Assembly: GCA_008690995.1 (NCBI GenBank)
Contig: VRMN01000003.1
Span: 1,922,001 to 1,986,000, forward strand
Direction: 5' to 3'
Source: Porphyridium purpureum
Taxonomy: Eukaryota; Rhodophyta; Bangiophyceae; Porphyridiales; Porphyridiaceae
Length of the DNA: 64,000 nt
Positions 48,650-58,890 of this stretch are shown here, one piece after another. The translations under genes were made by a program, and so were the position numbers. Each line of letters opens with the position of its first letter. Within the stretch, counting starts at the first letter, position 1. The notes beneath the pieces were generated by a model that was given only the letters and a program-made list of their open reading frames with translations, was not told the origin of the DNA and did not search any database.

Positions 48650-49573
48650 ATGGCGGGCGCGGCGGATTTGGAGCGGTGGTTAGAAAAGCTAAAGAACTGC
48701 GAGCACTTGACAGAGCTCGAAGTGCGTTTGCTGTGCGCAAAGGCACGCGAAATTTTGATCGAGGAAGCGAACGTTCAAATCATCAACGGCCCGGTCACGA
48801 TTGCGGGTGATATTCATGGTCAGTTCTATGACCTCATGGAGCTGTTTCGCGTCGGCGGCGACGTGCCCGACACAAAATACTTATTCTTGGGTGACTTTGT
48901 CGATCGTGGCTACTTTTCGGTCGAATCGTTTTTGCTGCTTCTTGTGCTCAAAGTACGTTGGCCTGACCGCGTGAGCTTGATTCGCGGCAACCATGAAAGT
49001 CGTCAAATCACGCAGGTGTACGGATTTTATGACGAGTGCCTCCGCAAGTATGGGACGGCCAACGTATGGAGATATTGTACAGAAGTGTTTGACTATTTAT
49101 CACTTGGTGCGCTGATCAATGGCCGCGTGTTTTGCCTGCACGGTGGTTTGTCGCCCAGCATCACTGATATTGACCAGATACGAGCCATTGATCGCAAGCA
49201 AGAAGTGCCGCACGACGGCGCCATGTGCGACTTGATGTGGAGCGACCCGGAGGACATCGAAGGATGGGCCCTGTCCCCGCGCGGAGCCGGATATTTGTTT
49301 GGTGCAAGCGTCGTGAAGCAGTTTAATCACGCCAATCAGCTCGAACTTATCGCGCGCGCACATCAGCTCGTCATGGAAGGCTACAAGCTCATGTTCGACA
49401 ACACGGTGGTCACGGTGTGGAGCGCCCCGAACTACTGCTACCGGTGTGGTAACGTGGCTGCGATTCTGCATTTGGATGAGAATCTCAACCGAAACTTCCA
49501 AGTTTTCCAGGACGCCCCGCAGGATGAGCGAAGCACACCGTCGAAGCATCCTTCTGTAGAATACTTTCTTTAG
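48650..49573 (+). CDS. Serine/threonine protein phosphatase 4 catalytic subunit (PP4C)
   Basis: A 307-residue PPP-family phosphatase, the same length as human PP4C. All metal and catalytic motifs are present: GDIHGQF, GDFVDRG, RGNHESR, HGGLSP, and the PNYCYRCGN loop. [16 protein letters not shown] and the C-terminal end EYFL, the PP2A-group carboxymethylation tail, are typical. The N-terminus ([25 protein letters not shown]) and [22 protein letters not shown] favour PP4 over PP2A or PP6. PP4 acts in DNA-damage response, centrosome, and transcription control. The ATG at 48650 fits the family start. It is convergent with the next gene, 39 bp apart. Confidence 0.96.
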   Translation: MAGAADLERWLEKLKNCEHLTELEVRLLCAKAREILIEEANVQIINGPVTIAGDIHGQFYDLMELFRVGGDVPDTKYLFLGDFVDRGYFSVESFLLLLVLKVRWPDRVSLIRGNHESRQITQVYGFYDECLRKYGTANVWRYCTEVFDYLSLGALINGRVFCLHGGLSPSITDIDQIRAIDRKQEVPHDGAMCDLMWSDPEDIEGWALSPRGAGYLFGASVVKQFNHANQLELIARAHQLVMEGYKLMFDNTVVTVWSAPNYCYRCGNVAAILHLDENLNRNFQVFQDAPQDERSTPSKHPSVEYFL

Positions 49574-49612
49574 CCGTCTGCAAGAATGACATGGTTCTCA
49601 GCCACCATCGCC

Positions 49613-50269
49613 TCAAGGTTCTTTGGTTTGGCGTGAAGAAGAATTGTTCCTAAAAGTCGATTCCAAGTTTCCCTCTGGCGGTATGCTCACTACTGGCGGC
49701 GCAACGCCGCTCACAGCGGCCCACGAGCCTTGATTCTCCAGCTTCCAAGCCATCCGTTCACATGTCGAAAGATCCAAGAAATCAACGCTGGACGGACACA
49801 AGACGCCCACAACAAAGGACTCTGGAATGGCGCCGTTTGCAGCTTGATACGCAGCTTCCTGTGCAGCAAATTCTGCCCCACGACTGCTGCGCGCCAGTCC
49901 TCCCGCATAGAAGAACTGACTCTGTGCGCCGCCGCGTCCGAGCGAGCTCCAGACGCGTTGTCGCGTCAATGCCAACCACCCAGCGTCCGTCGTGTCATCC
50001 ACGTACTTAATATCGCCGGCGAAGCGCATTTGAACCATGGTTGATTCATTCCAGGACACGATCTCGACCGCGTCGCTGTCGCGCTCTTGCACCTTGCGGC
50101 TGTGTTTGCTTGTCTTGATGCATAGCGCGAGCCGAGTGGTCTCAGGGTCAGTTGCAAAGCCCTGGAAAAGGACCGTCCGCGCGCACGGTTTCTGACGCTG
50201 GATCGTGCTGAGCGTGATGCACGACGCCATGTGGCGCTCGGCAAGTGCACTGAAAGGACAACTCGCCAT
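49613..50269 (-). CDS. PPOX-fold flavoprotein (pyridoxamine 5'-phosphate oxidase-like)
   Basis: A 218-residue protein with the Alr4036/PPOX FMN-binding split barrel. RTVLFQGF is the strand that contacts the FMN phosphate, LALCIKTSKHSRKVQE matches the family's T-D-x-R-S-x-K-x2 segment, and EIVSWNESTMVQMRFAGDI the W-Y-x-T-x-x-Q-R-x-x-G strand. The C-terminal half has the conserved ERMAWKLEN-like segment in weakened form. PPOX relatives oxidise pyridoxamine phosphate or bind flavin or heme; true PNPO activity is not certain. The first ATG is 50269. No strong transit peptide is visible. Confidence 0.75.
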   Translation of the reverse strand: MASCPFSALAERHMASCITLSTIQRQKPCARTVLFQGFATDPETTRLALCIKTSKHSRKVQERDSDAVEIVSWNESTMVQMRFAGDIKYVDDTTDAGWLALTRQRVWSSLGRGGAQSQFFYAGGLARSSRGAEFAAQEAAYQAANGAIPESFVVGVLCPSSVDFLDLSTCERMAWKLENQGSWAAVSGVAPPVVSIPPEGNLESTFRNNSSSRQTKEP

Positions 50270-52513
50270 CCAGTATGCACGAGCACTTGAACAGGTGACG
50301 AAATCAGGCCTGCGAGAAAGCCTTCAGCCTTTTCGGGATTCAAGCATCGTCCCAGCAATGCCTTGAAGTTTGAAAACCTGCCACAACGTAACCTCAGTAG
50401 AGTAGGTTCTGGGCAACGCAAGGTCCTTTGCAGGACGACTTGTTTTTTCTCCGAATAATTTTTACAATAGACTTACTCTTCGGGTATCGGCTCAAGGCCG
50501 CTGCTTTTGAAATCTCGGCATCTGACGACGCGCGGCGCGAAAAGCTCCCTCAGGCTCACTACCGGTGCGCTCGATTGCCTTTGGATGCCAGTATCTACTG
50601 TGGCCAAGCGCGACCCGTACACCCGGTGGCTGTCTGGACCGTGGGATAAGCTGGTATCCCGCGTGCCACTGGTACTGGGTCCAAATGTTCTTGACCGCAC
50701 ACAGAAGTGTTCGCAACCTTCTTCTTCTTCAGTCTGTGCGTACTGCCGCTCTGTCGTAGCTCGGATCAGCGTCCATCCCGACGTTTGCGACGTGGGGTAG
50801 AATAATGTCGTCCCCTGTTTGGTTTCTGTACTCTCGGCTCTTGCGAAAATCATCCCGGCGTTCTTGTGCCTATTATCTGTGCGATCAACTCCCTGCTCTT
50901 GCATTCGAGAAGACGCGTATGTAGCAAAGTCTCAGCTCTGGCAGGCTCATTGCCGGAAGCCACACCGATACTCCCCACCCTCGGGCTCCACTAGTCTTAT
51001 ATAGCCAGTTCGGATGTCGCGATCACCATGTCCGGTTGCACCATAGTATGGATTCAAGTTCAAGCAGCATCACGAGTCCGACACCAGGCTTACATGTTCG
51101 CGATGCTCTTTCATTTTGCTTTCCCAACGCGTCTCTCATTCCATCTTGAAACTCATGTTTCTCCGCCTGCTGGCAGGCACACAAACAAGCACGCAAGGTG
51201 TCCCGCCGGCTGTTTGGCAGGCACGCCGCTTCATCATTTTCCCAGTGGTGCGGCGGATACCATCGCTCACTATCTAGCCGCCGCTTTGCCGTTCGGCCAT
51301 TCAACTATTTTCTGTCTCGCGAATGCCTTTGGTGTGCTCATTCTCCGCACCTGCCGCAAGTTGCACGTTGCCAAGCTGGCTTACTCACTTTCTACGTAGG
51401 CACCCCACAAATGTCGAACATACTCACTGCGAACGACAATCTCCTGCCATCAATAGACGGGGCCAAGCGTTGAGCCACCGCCGAAAAAGCAACGCAGACA
51501 TATGCACTACGCTTAAATTCATTCATTTTCGTGCGTCCCACCTCGCCACCTTTTTTTTTTCCTTCCCTCCTTTTCCATCCGAGATCTGACTGAGTTTAGC
51601 GGAGTTTATGAGTTTATCTGACCGAAACCGTTCGTTCATGCGTTGATCTCGTTCAGACTGAACTGCTTCAGATAGAGTGAACAAAGGCCGAGCGCAAGAA
51701 AAAGCGAACAACGAGAGATTAAGTCGCGCGTTGGTTGCTTGCTTGCCTGCGTGCAGAAGATGATGATCGTGCGGTGTGGAGCGCGATACGGTTGATGTAT
51801 TCTACCCCACAACAGAACAAGTCACATGTTCGCTGAAAAGTACGGTTCCGATGGGAAGGTTTAATGGCGTTGCCCTGCACATGCTCACACGCTCATGCGC
51901 ACGCCGCCTTGATGGGTGTTGAGGCAACACGGATGGCGGGATTGAGCTGAGGCTGTCCGAAGGGAAGCTAGACAGTGGGTTGTAGAGGCAAGGATTCCGT
52001 GTGCGTTGGGAGGCTGCTGCATTCAAGAAGAACTTAGCTGGCGCGAAATTTTTGGAGTGTTATCTTCGCCTCCGCTGCTGCTGGATAGACGCGGTAGGTC
52101 TTGGTGCTGGTGGCTGGAGGGAAGGAGTGTTCTATCATCCAGGCACAGAGGTGTGGCGATTGAGCGTTAAAAATTATGTACGTGCTTTCTTCCGACGAAG
52201 AAGTTTACGGGTGCGGAAAATCTTGAGTTTCAACTTGCCCTTTTCCCGAAGGAGCAGATACGGTCGGTCCACGGCGTGGAAGTCCTCCCGGCCTGCTCGT
52301 CCATGCAGAGAATGGCTCCAGTGAGGCTGAACGAGAGGGCTTTGAGATCGCCGCTTTATTACTAAAATGCCTGCGCTGTCTAACTAGCACTTGCCACGCC
52401 TGACGGCAGGTGGCCGACGCTTCCGCGCAGCGTAACACGCCGCTCCCATCAGCGGCACGAAAGTCGAGCGTAGTGGCTTGCGGGGACTGGAGCAAACAAG
52501 TGCCCAGGCGCGC
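50270..52513. other. Large intergenic region, no confident gene
   Basis: 2244 bp between the PPOX gene start and the end of the PsbM-like gene. Open frames such as 50473-50904 (minus, 143 codons) and 51028-51399 (plus) show no domain and overlap other frames. A T run lies at 51551-51560. I see no RNA gene or long repeat. It probably includes the PPOX promoter and the PsbM-like 3' end. Confidence 0.5.
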
Positions 52514-52819
52514 CTACTCGTCGCTCTTGCTGCTAGCCCCGGCTTTGCGGGCTTCCGACTGGATGTAGAGGATGACGAGGAAGGCAACGGGAACGAAGGT
52601 GCCCAAGAGCACGGCCAGGTACGCAGGAAAGGAGACGGACATACCGCCGCCTTCCGCAAGCAGCACCATGTTGTTCGACGTGGCGCCCAGATCGAAGTTC
52701 ATGGCCACCTTGCGCGAGCCCGCGGGCACGGCCACTGCGGCGCGCTTCGACGCCACGGCCAGTCGGTTGTTCTGGTTCACACGCGCCGAGATCGGCGATC
52801 CGCTCACGAATCCGTACAT
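52514..52819 (-). CDS. PsbM-like photosystem II subunit, nuclear encoded with presequence
   Basis: A 101-residue plastid protein with one transmembrane helix (about 64-86). The helix and its end, LGTFVPVAFLVILYIQSEARK, match PsbM, which reads L-F-x-L-V-P-x-x-F-L-x-I-L-Y-x-Q-T/S at that place. PsbM sits at the photosystem II dimer interface. Mature PsbM is about 35 residues; here about 60 residues precede it, starting MYGFVSGSPIS and Arg/Ala rich, as a plastid presequence that may be bipartite. Other single-helix PSII proteins cannot be excluded. A copia element is inserted 128 bp before the ATG, so the native promoter is displaced or was remade. Confidence 0.72.
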   Translation of the reverse strand: MYGFVSGSPISARVNQNNRLAVASKRAAVAVPAGSRKVAMNFDLGATSNNMVLLAEGGGMSVSFPAYLAVLLGTFVPVAFLVILYIQSEARKAGASSKSDE

Positions 52820-52951
52820 GATGATTTCAAGGTTCGACCCACGCTAAACTCACCCAACTCTATGTCCCCTTCCTCACGTGCGCCGGCCAGTTCCTGCCCT
52901 CGATGCTCCTCCTTCTCCGCTTTCGTCCGCTCCAGTTCAGCTACACCTCGC

Positions 52952-53728
52952 CTTTAAATTCTCGCACGCTTGATGATGACAAGCGCACGAGCCCGGATGA
53001 CACAACCCTTCTCAGATGACCGAACCCCAGCAACACGACGCACACAACACAGACGACGAATACCCGGGGCGTGGAAAATCCAACGTATAGGGCCTCTACT
53101 ATTGCCTTTCGCGTCGGCACAGACAGCACCGGTCTCGACAGGGGCAGGGTGTCGTAACGGACAAAGCCGCCGTCTGCCTTCAGTGCTCTAAGAGCACCGA
53201 AACCCCCCAGACACGATGTGCTGCTGGCTCTGCTACACAGGCTCAGCAAAAGGCCCCACGCCTTCCGACGACCACGCCCAGGCACCCGACACCAAAGAAC
53301 AACTCTTCCTTTTATTCTCTGTGTCCTACTCCCTTGCCTCTCCTTCTTCCGCTCTAAAGAAAATCCGGGGAACCGCACAGGCCCGCGCCCATTATATACC
53401 CCGCCGTCCTTGCTGTCCTTGACGCGGAAGGGAGAAATTATTTCTCCCAAAGGCTGGGCTTTCCTCCGTTCGTTCCACAGAACGAAGCCACAGCCAGCCA
53501 CGTCAGCAAGCGGCTCAATGGGTGCTGGCCGGCCGCCAAGCGGCTCCTGCTTCCCTCGGACACGCGACTCCGGCTCCTCGGGGCGAAAGACAACAATGCA
53601 CAAACCAGAGGTACAGGGTAAAAAACCACGTGGGCGAAAAAGCCCCTGTACCTCAAACAATTCCGAGACGCCGTACCTCCGGGTGTACACCCAGGGCGTC
53701 TCTCGGACCGGAACACTTTTAATCCATG
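52952..53728 (-). repeat. Copia element 3' LTR (next to the PsbM-like gene)
   Basis: 777 bp, nearly identical to 58114-58890. On the minus strand it begins CATGGATTAAAAG and ends GAATTTAAAG, so it lacks the usual TG...CA ends. It carries a TATATAAT sequence (minus strand, about 53393-53400). Confidence 0.93.
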
Positions 53729-56700
53729 CTCCTCCTTCCGATCTGAGGGACGCGTAACATAGTCCAACACCTGATATGACCTTCCGGAAACAAAGGTTTT
53801 GTCATCAAGTCGGACACGTTTTCCCCCGTCCTCACATATTCCAATCTCACCAGCTTTTGCTTCTCGCAAACTTGGTGTATCCACGCCAAGTCCGTGGCTC
53901 TGGTCACTGCCATGTGATGCAACTTTGGCGAGTAGCCCATCTTGACCGCACGGAGAACAACTTGACTATCACAAAGCAGGGTCAACGCATAATCACCCTC
54001 CTGCACGCTTCGAAGAAACGACAATGCCGGAAACAGAGACAACTGCACCGCTTCTTCCAGAGCGGCCATCTCAGACTCAGAGGTCGAAGAGCTCACAAAG
54101 CGTTGCCTTCTGGAGCTCCAGTCGACCAGATACTTGTTTCCACCCGCGACCAAGTACGTCACTCGTCCAGACGTCGACTTGCGCGTTTCCGGACATCCAG
54201 CGAAGTCGGCATCAGCATAGCCCAAGACGCTTACGTCACCGACCTTCAATGACGTCATCCGCAAATACTCAAGTGGTTCACGAGGAACCTTCAAGTATTG
54301 CATGACGCGAACCAGGAGTCTCTCAGCTGCGACGTTCCAGCTATCCACGTACCGAGCCACCACTCCAACTGCGTACGAGATATCCGGTCTGACCGTCCTG
54401 GCCAACCACAGCAGCCGCCCAACATGCTCGCGTATTTTCAGATGTCCATGTTCGACTTGAACATCCAATACAGCGTCAGCATTCATCTTCTCACCTGGTG
54501 ATTTCACCGCTCGCAGCACCTGCCCAAGTTCTTCTTCGAATTCCTTCACCACCAAAGCTTGGTAGTGATCATGATCCAACGAAAGCCGTGCCGCCGACTC
54601 CGAGATCGTGAGACCTAGGAACCTCAACGGGGTACCTTCCGAGAGGACTTCTGGCTCCTTCTCAATGAGGAACTCTGACCTCAACTCTCGAAATATCTCA
54701 CCCCGATCCTTCTCGGCACACGCGAGCAGGCCATCATCGACATACAAGGCCAAGAGTGCAACAGATGCACTTCCCGCCATCTTTTTCACGTATACGTTCT
54801 TCTCACCGTGAATCAAGTCCCACCCGAACTTTTGAAGTCTTCTGCGGGCATCCTGGGAAAAGTCAGACCCGCTTCTTGGCAAGCCATAAAGCGCCCTTCT
54901 CAAGCGAACGACAAGTCCATCACCTCCTCCTGGAACGTGACGGGGCAACATGGCAAACGTCGGTGGTCCTGATAAGTCAGCGTGTAAGTACGCCGACGTC
55001 ACATCGAACGACACGATTTTCAATCCCAGGATCGCGGCCAAAGCTATCAACATTCTGATTGCAGACAGGCCCGCGGGCACCTCATAGTCAAACACATCCT
55101 GAGTGACCTTCCCTGAGGCATCCCAAATCCTATTTCCACCAGCAACAAGCCGACACTTGACCTTGCGAAACTCCTCCGGAAGCTCAGCGAACTTCAATCC
55201 GAATATAAAGTGTGTCCGCACAAATCGTGCGCCTGGGACCTTGAGAGCTTCTTCCCTTGAAATAGGTTGCTCATCCCATACCTTGAATCGGATCATCAAG
55301 TCCACTTCTTTTTGCATGGCTTCTCTTCCAGCCGAAGAAGCCAGAGCTTGGCTCGTCTGCAACAAAGTTGTCAAGTTCAATTGCGGTGTTTCTGGAGCAA
55401 CTCCTGCGCGTTGCCTCCAATTTTCCTCCGAGAGGCCCATATTATGAGCCCGGGCTCGCACATCCTTTCCGTTTCTTGAATCGCGGAACACTGCCTTGTA
55501 TTCTTGCAGAGTTCTTTCCCACTTCCCCCAGCCAAAGAGCCGTAAGCCATCCATGATGGCCTGATCCTCTTCCCGGCTCCAAGATACCCTGGGTTTTCGT
55601 TTCCCCCTTCTTCCAACAGGTAGGGGAACATCCTCCTCCAAGTTCCCGGATTCACGCGCCTCGGCCGTATTCGTAGGCAACACCATAGTCTCTTGACTAT
55701 CCGGTTCTTCCTGCCTAGAGTGAAAGTCGATTTCACCCTCACGTGCCGAGACCTCCTCGTCATCCCTTGTTTCCAAAGTCCGCATTGGAAACACTTCAGG
55801 GAACGCCTTGAAGTCCTGAGTGCGAGTCAGCCTCGGTGCCGCACTCGTCCACTCCTCCTGAGGAAGGACCCAGATTGCCAGCGGATGCTCCGCAACTCCA
55901 ACAAGGACTCCAATCTTTCCTCTGGGTGCATACTTGTTCTCAGGTTGATCATTCTTGAACACCACCTTGCATCCAAATGGTACTGCTACCTTCCCCCGCT
56001 TCCATCTCTCACCGTACCTCATTTCATACGGAGACTTCCCAGACCTCTTGTCTGGGTGCAGCCGATTGAACATGAAGACGAAATGCTGAGCGGCATGCAA
56101 AAACCACCGCTTTCCCAGCCCAGACTGCAGGAGATTTGCTCGTACCCCCTGATTCAAAGTATGATGGAAACGTTCCTGTTCAGCGTGGCTATTTGGTCTA
56201 TGTGGGACGCCAATCTCATGCTTCACGAGATTCTCCCGTACCAAATTGCTCACATTTCCCCTGAACTCGTTTCCATCATCTGTCCTCAGTACCTTTGGCC
56301 ATCCTCGCCCGGCTTGCACGCTTGTCCAAGCTTCAGCAACCGCCGTATGCGTTTTGGCTCTCAATCCTGCCAGTGTGGCCCACCTCGTCGCTCTATCGAT
56401 GTGCGTCAGTATGTACTTCGCCCCATCGATGGCTTCCACGTTACGTCCGGGCTCCACCAGGTCGATCCCAACTTCGTCATTGAGCGACAAAGTGGACAAG
56501 TCCTTCTCCAGCCTTCTTGCTGGTTGGCTCTTGATCTTGGCCACAACACACGTCTCACAATCATCCCGCATCGGCATGTGAGTCAACGCATGTTCCATCC
56601 CGGCCATCTTTCCTTCGACCCCTTCACTGGCACTCTCCTCTTCTCCATCGTACGCTTGATTTCCGCTTGACTCGGAAAGAGCGTCCACGACATTCACCAT

Positions 56701-57219
56701 CGCACAATCTTCCACATTTTCAAGTCCCAAGTCCATCGAACCCCTCTGCCAATCAATCCTCGGGTTCACGCGACTCAGCCAGTCCCACCCGAGAATTGCA
56801 TCCATTTGCAGAGGTCCGACATAAAACTTGACCGGCCCTTTCCAGAACCCAAGATCAACATGCTGCAACACCGGGCCATGCACTAAGACACTTTGCCCAC
56901 CCGCAAGCTTGACCATTCCGTTCTCGCGCCCTTCAAATCTGCCGACAAAGCGAGATCCAAGAAAATTGTGCGATGCTCCGCTGTCCACCAGAAATTGGAC
57001 AGACTCGCCATCTAAAGTTCCACGCTTGTAGAGCAACCTCGACGCCGCATCAGCGCGCCAGACCTCACCTACAAAGCCCATCCCGGGAGGTTCCGTTCCC
57101 CTCGAGTGCACCTCCCAACTTCTCCCTCGAGGTTTTAGTTTTCCGGGCCTCCCGCCAAGTGCCCATTCCGCTTTGGGCAATTGGGTTTGATGTGGCCGCG
57201 CTGCCCGCAATGGTAGCAT
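53719..57219 (-). CDS. Copia polyprotein (protease, integrase, Myb-like segment, RT, RNase H)
   Basis: A reading region of about 1166 residues. In order it shows a retropepsin (FLVDSGASHNFLG) and integrase with a His/Cys zinc region (HALTHMPMRDDCETC) and DDE core (THIDRATRWA, TDDGNEF). A Myb/SANT-like three-Trp segment (nucleotides about 55430-55600) follows. Reverse transcriptase with YVDDGLL and RNase H (YADADFAG, SSTSESEMAALEEA) come next. The ending DLMTKPLFPEGH is typical of copia elements. It is read with the Gag region by the recoding usual for the family. Confidence 0.93.
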   Translation of the reverse strand: MLPLRAARPHQTQLPKAEWALGGRPGKLKPRGRSWEVHSRGTEPPGMGFVGEVWRADAASRLLYKRGTLDGESVQFLVDSGASHNFLGSRFVGRFEGRENGMVKLAGGQSVLVHGPVLQHVDLGFWKGPVKFYVGPLQMDAILGWDWLSRVNPRIDWQRGSMDLGLENVEDCAMVNVVDALSESSGNQAYDGEEESASEGVEGKMAGMEHALTHMPMRDDCETCVVAKIKSQPARRLEKDLSTLSLNDEVGIDLVEPGRNVEAIDGAKYILTHIDRATRWATLAGLRAKTHTAVAEAWTSVQAGRGWPKVLRTDDGNEFRGNVSNLVRENLVKHEIGVPHRPNSHAEQERFHHTLNQGVRANLLQSGLGKRWFLHAAQHFVFMFNRLHPDKRSGKSPYEMRYGERWKRGKVAVPFGCKVVFKNDQPENKYAPRGKIGVLVGVAEHPLAIWVLPQEEWTSAAPRLTRTQDFKAFPEVFPMRTLETRDDEEVSAREGEIDFHSRQEEPDSQETMVLPTNTAEARESGNLEEDVPLPVGRRGKRKPRVSWSREEDQAIMDGLRLFGWGKWERTLQEYKAVFRDSRNGKDVRARAHNMGLSEENWRQRAGVAPETPQLNLTTLLQTSQALASSAGREAMQKEVDLMIRFKVWDEQPISREEALKVPGARFVRTHFIFGLKFAELPEEFRKVKCRLVAGGNRIWDASGKVTQDVFDYEVPAGLSAIRMLIALAAILGLKIVSFDVTSAYLHADLSGPPTFAMLPRHVPGGGDGLVVRLRRALYGLPRSGSDFSQDARRRLQKFGWDLIHGEKNVYVKKMAGSASVALLALYVDDGLLACAEKDRGEIFRELRSEFLIEKEPEVLSEGTPLRFLGLTISESAARLSLDHDHYQALVVKEFEEELGQVLRAVKSPGEKMNADAVLDVQVEHGHLKIREHVGRLLWLARTVRPDISYAVGVVARYVDSWNVAAERLLVRVMQYLKVPREPLEYLRMTSLKVGDVSVLGYADADFAGCPETRKSTSGRVTYLVAGGNKYLVDWSSRRQRFVSSSTSESEMAALEEAVQLSLFPALSFLRSVQEGDYALTLLCDSQVVLRAVKMGYSPKLHHMAVTRATDLAWIHQVCEKQKLVRLEYVRTGENVSDLMTKPLFPEGHIRCWTMLRVPQIGRRSMD

Positions 57220-58091
57220 CTGACTTTGCCCATGTCCGCATGCTTGCGCTTCTCCGGCTGGCGTTTCTCCACGACGCCCAAATCCATTGGCGCCGTCCCG
57301 GCATACGACGAGCTGTTCCGGTAGTTTGGACTCGAGGCGCCATGAAAAGCCTCCCTCATGTCTCCTCCAAACCTACCAACCTGCTCCGCAGCCAACGCCG
57401 CCCTCAGCGACTCTTCCAGCGTCTTCGTGTCCTGACGCGCCACCTCAAGGCGAAGCTTCTCCTTCAGGCCGAGAGTGAAGATGGTGTTGAGCTCGGCATC
57501 TGTCACACTATCCACGGACAGAGCCACCATCCTCAGGCGCTGCTCAAACTCAGCAACAGTCATCTTGCCCTGCTTCAGCTGATACAAGTTCGTTCGAGCA
57601 GTCAGGTATGCCTGCGGCGGCTCAAATGCCGTCCGCACGAAGCTCGCGAACGCATTCCAACCGGACTCGGCCAATGCCATCCTCTGTTCCTCAGGGCGAG
57701 CTGCCCACAACAGCGCGGCATCCTTCTCAAAGAAGCGCGACGCTACGATCACCTTCTGCGACTCCAGCGCTCCAGCTGGCATGCACATGTCCAAGTCTTG
57801 CTTCATCCTCGACAACCACTCGTTCACAACGAGTTTGTCGCGCTGTCCGTCGTATTTTCTCAAGCTGCGTCCAATCAGCGATGCAACGGTCCTTTCCGTT
57901 TCGCCGGGACCAGCTGACACAGATGCCTGATGCATCACATTCTGCAGCATCTCCTGCAAGAGGCGATTTCCCTCCTGCAGCTGCACAATCATCATTTCTT
58001 GTCCTCCGATACGAGCATGAAGCTGGTTGAAAGCTTCAATCCACGACGCGCCGCCCTGCAGGCCCTGCACGTCCATTCCCTCAGAATCCAT
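57135..58091 (-). CDS. Copia Gag region
   Basis: About 318 residues starting with ATG at 58091, just inside the 5' LTR and primer-binding site. It has a coiled-coil start, the helical UBN2/gag-type core (LVVNEWLSRMKQDLDMC, WNAFASFVRTAFEPPQAYLTAR), and one CCHC zinc knuckle (CYHCGQRGHIKPNC) near the C-terminus for RNA binding. Confidence 0.9.
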   Translation of the reverse strand: MDSEGMDVQGLQGGASWIEAFNQLHARIGGQEMMIVQLQEGNRLLQEMLQNVMHQASVSAGPGETERTVASLIGRSLRKYDGQRDKLVVNEWLSRMKQDLDMCMPAGALESQKVIVASRFFEKDAALLWAARPEEQRMALAESGWNAFASFVRTAFEPPQAYLTARTNLYQLKQGKMTVAEFEQRLRMVALSVDSVTDAELNTIFTLGLKEKLRLEVARQDTKTLEESLRAALAAEQVGRFGGDMREAFHGASSPNYRNSSSYAGTAPMDLGVVEKRQPEKRKHADMGKVRCYHCGQRGHIKPNCPKRNGHLAGGPEN

Positions 58092-58113
58092 CTTCGCCGA
58101 TGCGATGATACCA

Positions 58114-58890
58114 CTTTAAATTCTCGCACGCTTGATGATGACAAGCGCACGAGCCCGGATGACACAACCCTTCTCAGATGACCGAACCCCAGCAACACGA
58201 CGCACACAACACAGACGACGAATACCCGGGGCGTGGAAAATCCAACGTATAGGGCCTCTACTATTGCCTTTCGCGTCGGCACAGACAGCACCGGTCTCGA
58301 CAGGGGCAGGGTGTCGTAACGGACAAAGCCGCCGTCTGCCTTCAGTGCTCTAAGAGCACCGAAACCCCCCAGACACGATGTGCTGCTGGCTCTGCTACAC
58401 AGGCTCAGCAAAAGGCCCCACGCCTTCCGACGACCACGCCCAGGCACCCGACACCAAAGAACAAACTCCTCTTTTATTCTCTGTGTCCTACTCCCTTGCC
58501 TCTCCTTCTTCCGCTCTAAAGAAAATCCGGGGAACCGCACAGGCCCGCGCCCATTATATACCCCGCCGTCCTTGCTGTCCTTGACGCGGAAGGGAGAAAT
58601 TATTTCTCCCAAAGGCTGGGCTTTCCTCCGTTCGTTCCACAGAACGAAGCCACAGCCAGCCACGTCAGCAAGCGGCTCAATGGGTGCTGGCCGGCCGCCA
58701 AGCGGCTCCTGCTTCCCTCGGACACGCGACTCCGGCTCCTCGGGGCGAAAGACAACAATGCACAAACCAGAGGTACAGGGTAAAAAACCACGTGGGCGAA
58801 AAAGCCCCTGTACCTCAAACAATTCCGAGACGCCGTACCTCCGGGTGTACACCCAGGGCGTCTCTCGGACCGGAACACTTTTAATCCATG
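58114..58890 (-). repeat. Copia element 5' LTR
   Basis: 777 bp partner of 52952-53728, followed on the outside by the target duplication CTCGC at 58891-58895. It contains the same TATA-like sequence (about 58555-58562). Confidence 0.93.

Larger units (their letters stand above)
52952..58890 (-). mobile_element. Ty1/copia LTR retrotransposon
   Basis: A 5939-bp element on the minus strand with 777-bp LTRs (52952-53728 and 58114-58890), flanked by a 5-bp target duplication CTCGC (52947-52951 and 58891-58895). A primer-binding site complementary to initiator-Met tRNA (TGGTATCATCGC) abuts the 5' LTR at 58102-58113, and a polypurine tract (GGAAGGAGGAG) abuts the 3' LTR. Integrase precedes reverse transcriptase, which is copia order. 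A Myb/SANT-like segment lies between them. LTRs differ at only a few positions, so it is young. The element looks whole. It lies 128 bp upstream of the PsbM-like gene, in the same orientation. Confidence 0.95.

Noticed and set aside
52941-53690. A 249-codon minus-strand frame, repeated at 57992-58852 with 286 codons
   Set aside because: This is the copia LTR read through; both copies follow the LTR boundaries, so it is not a duplicated host gene.
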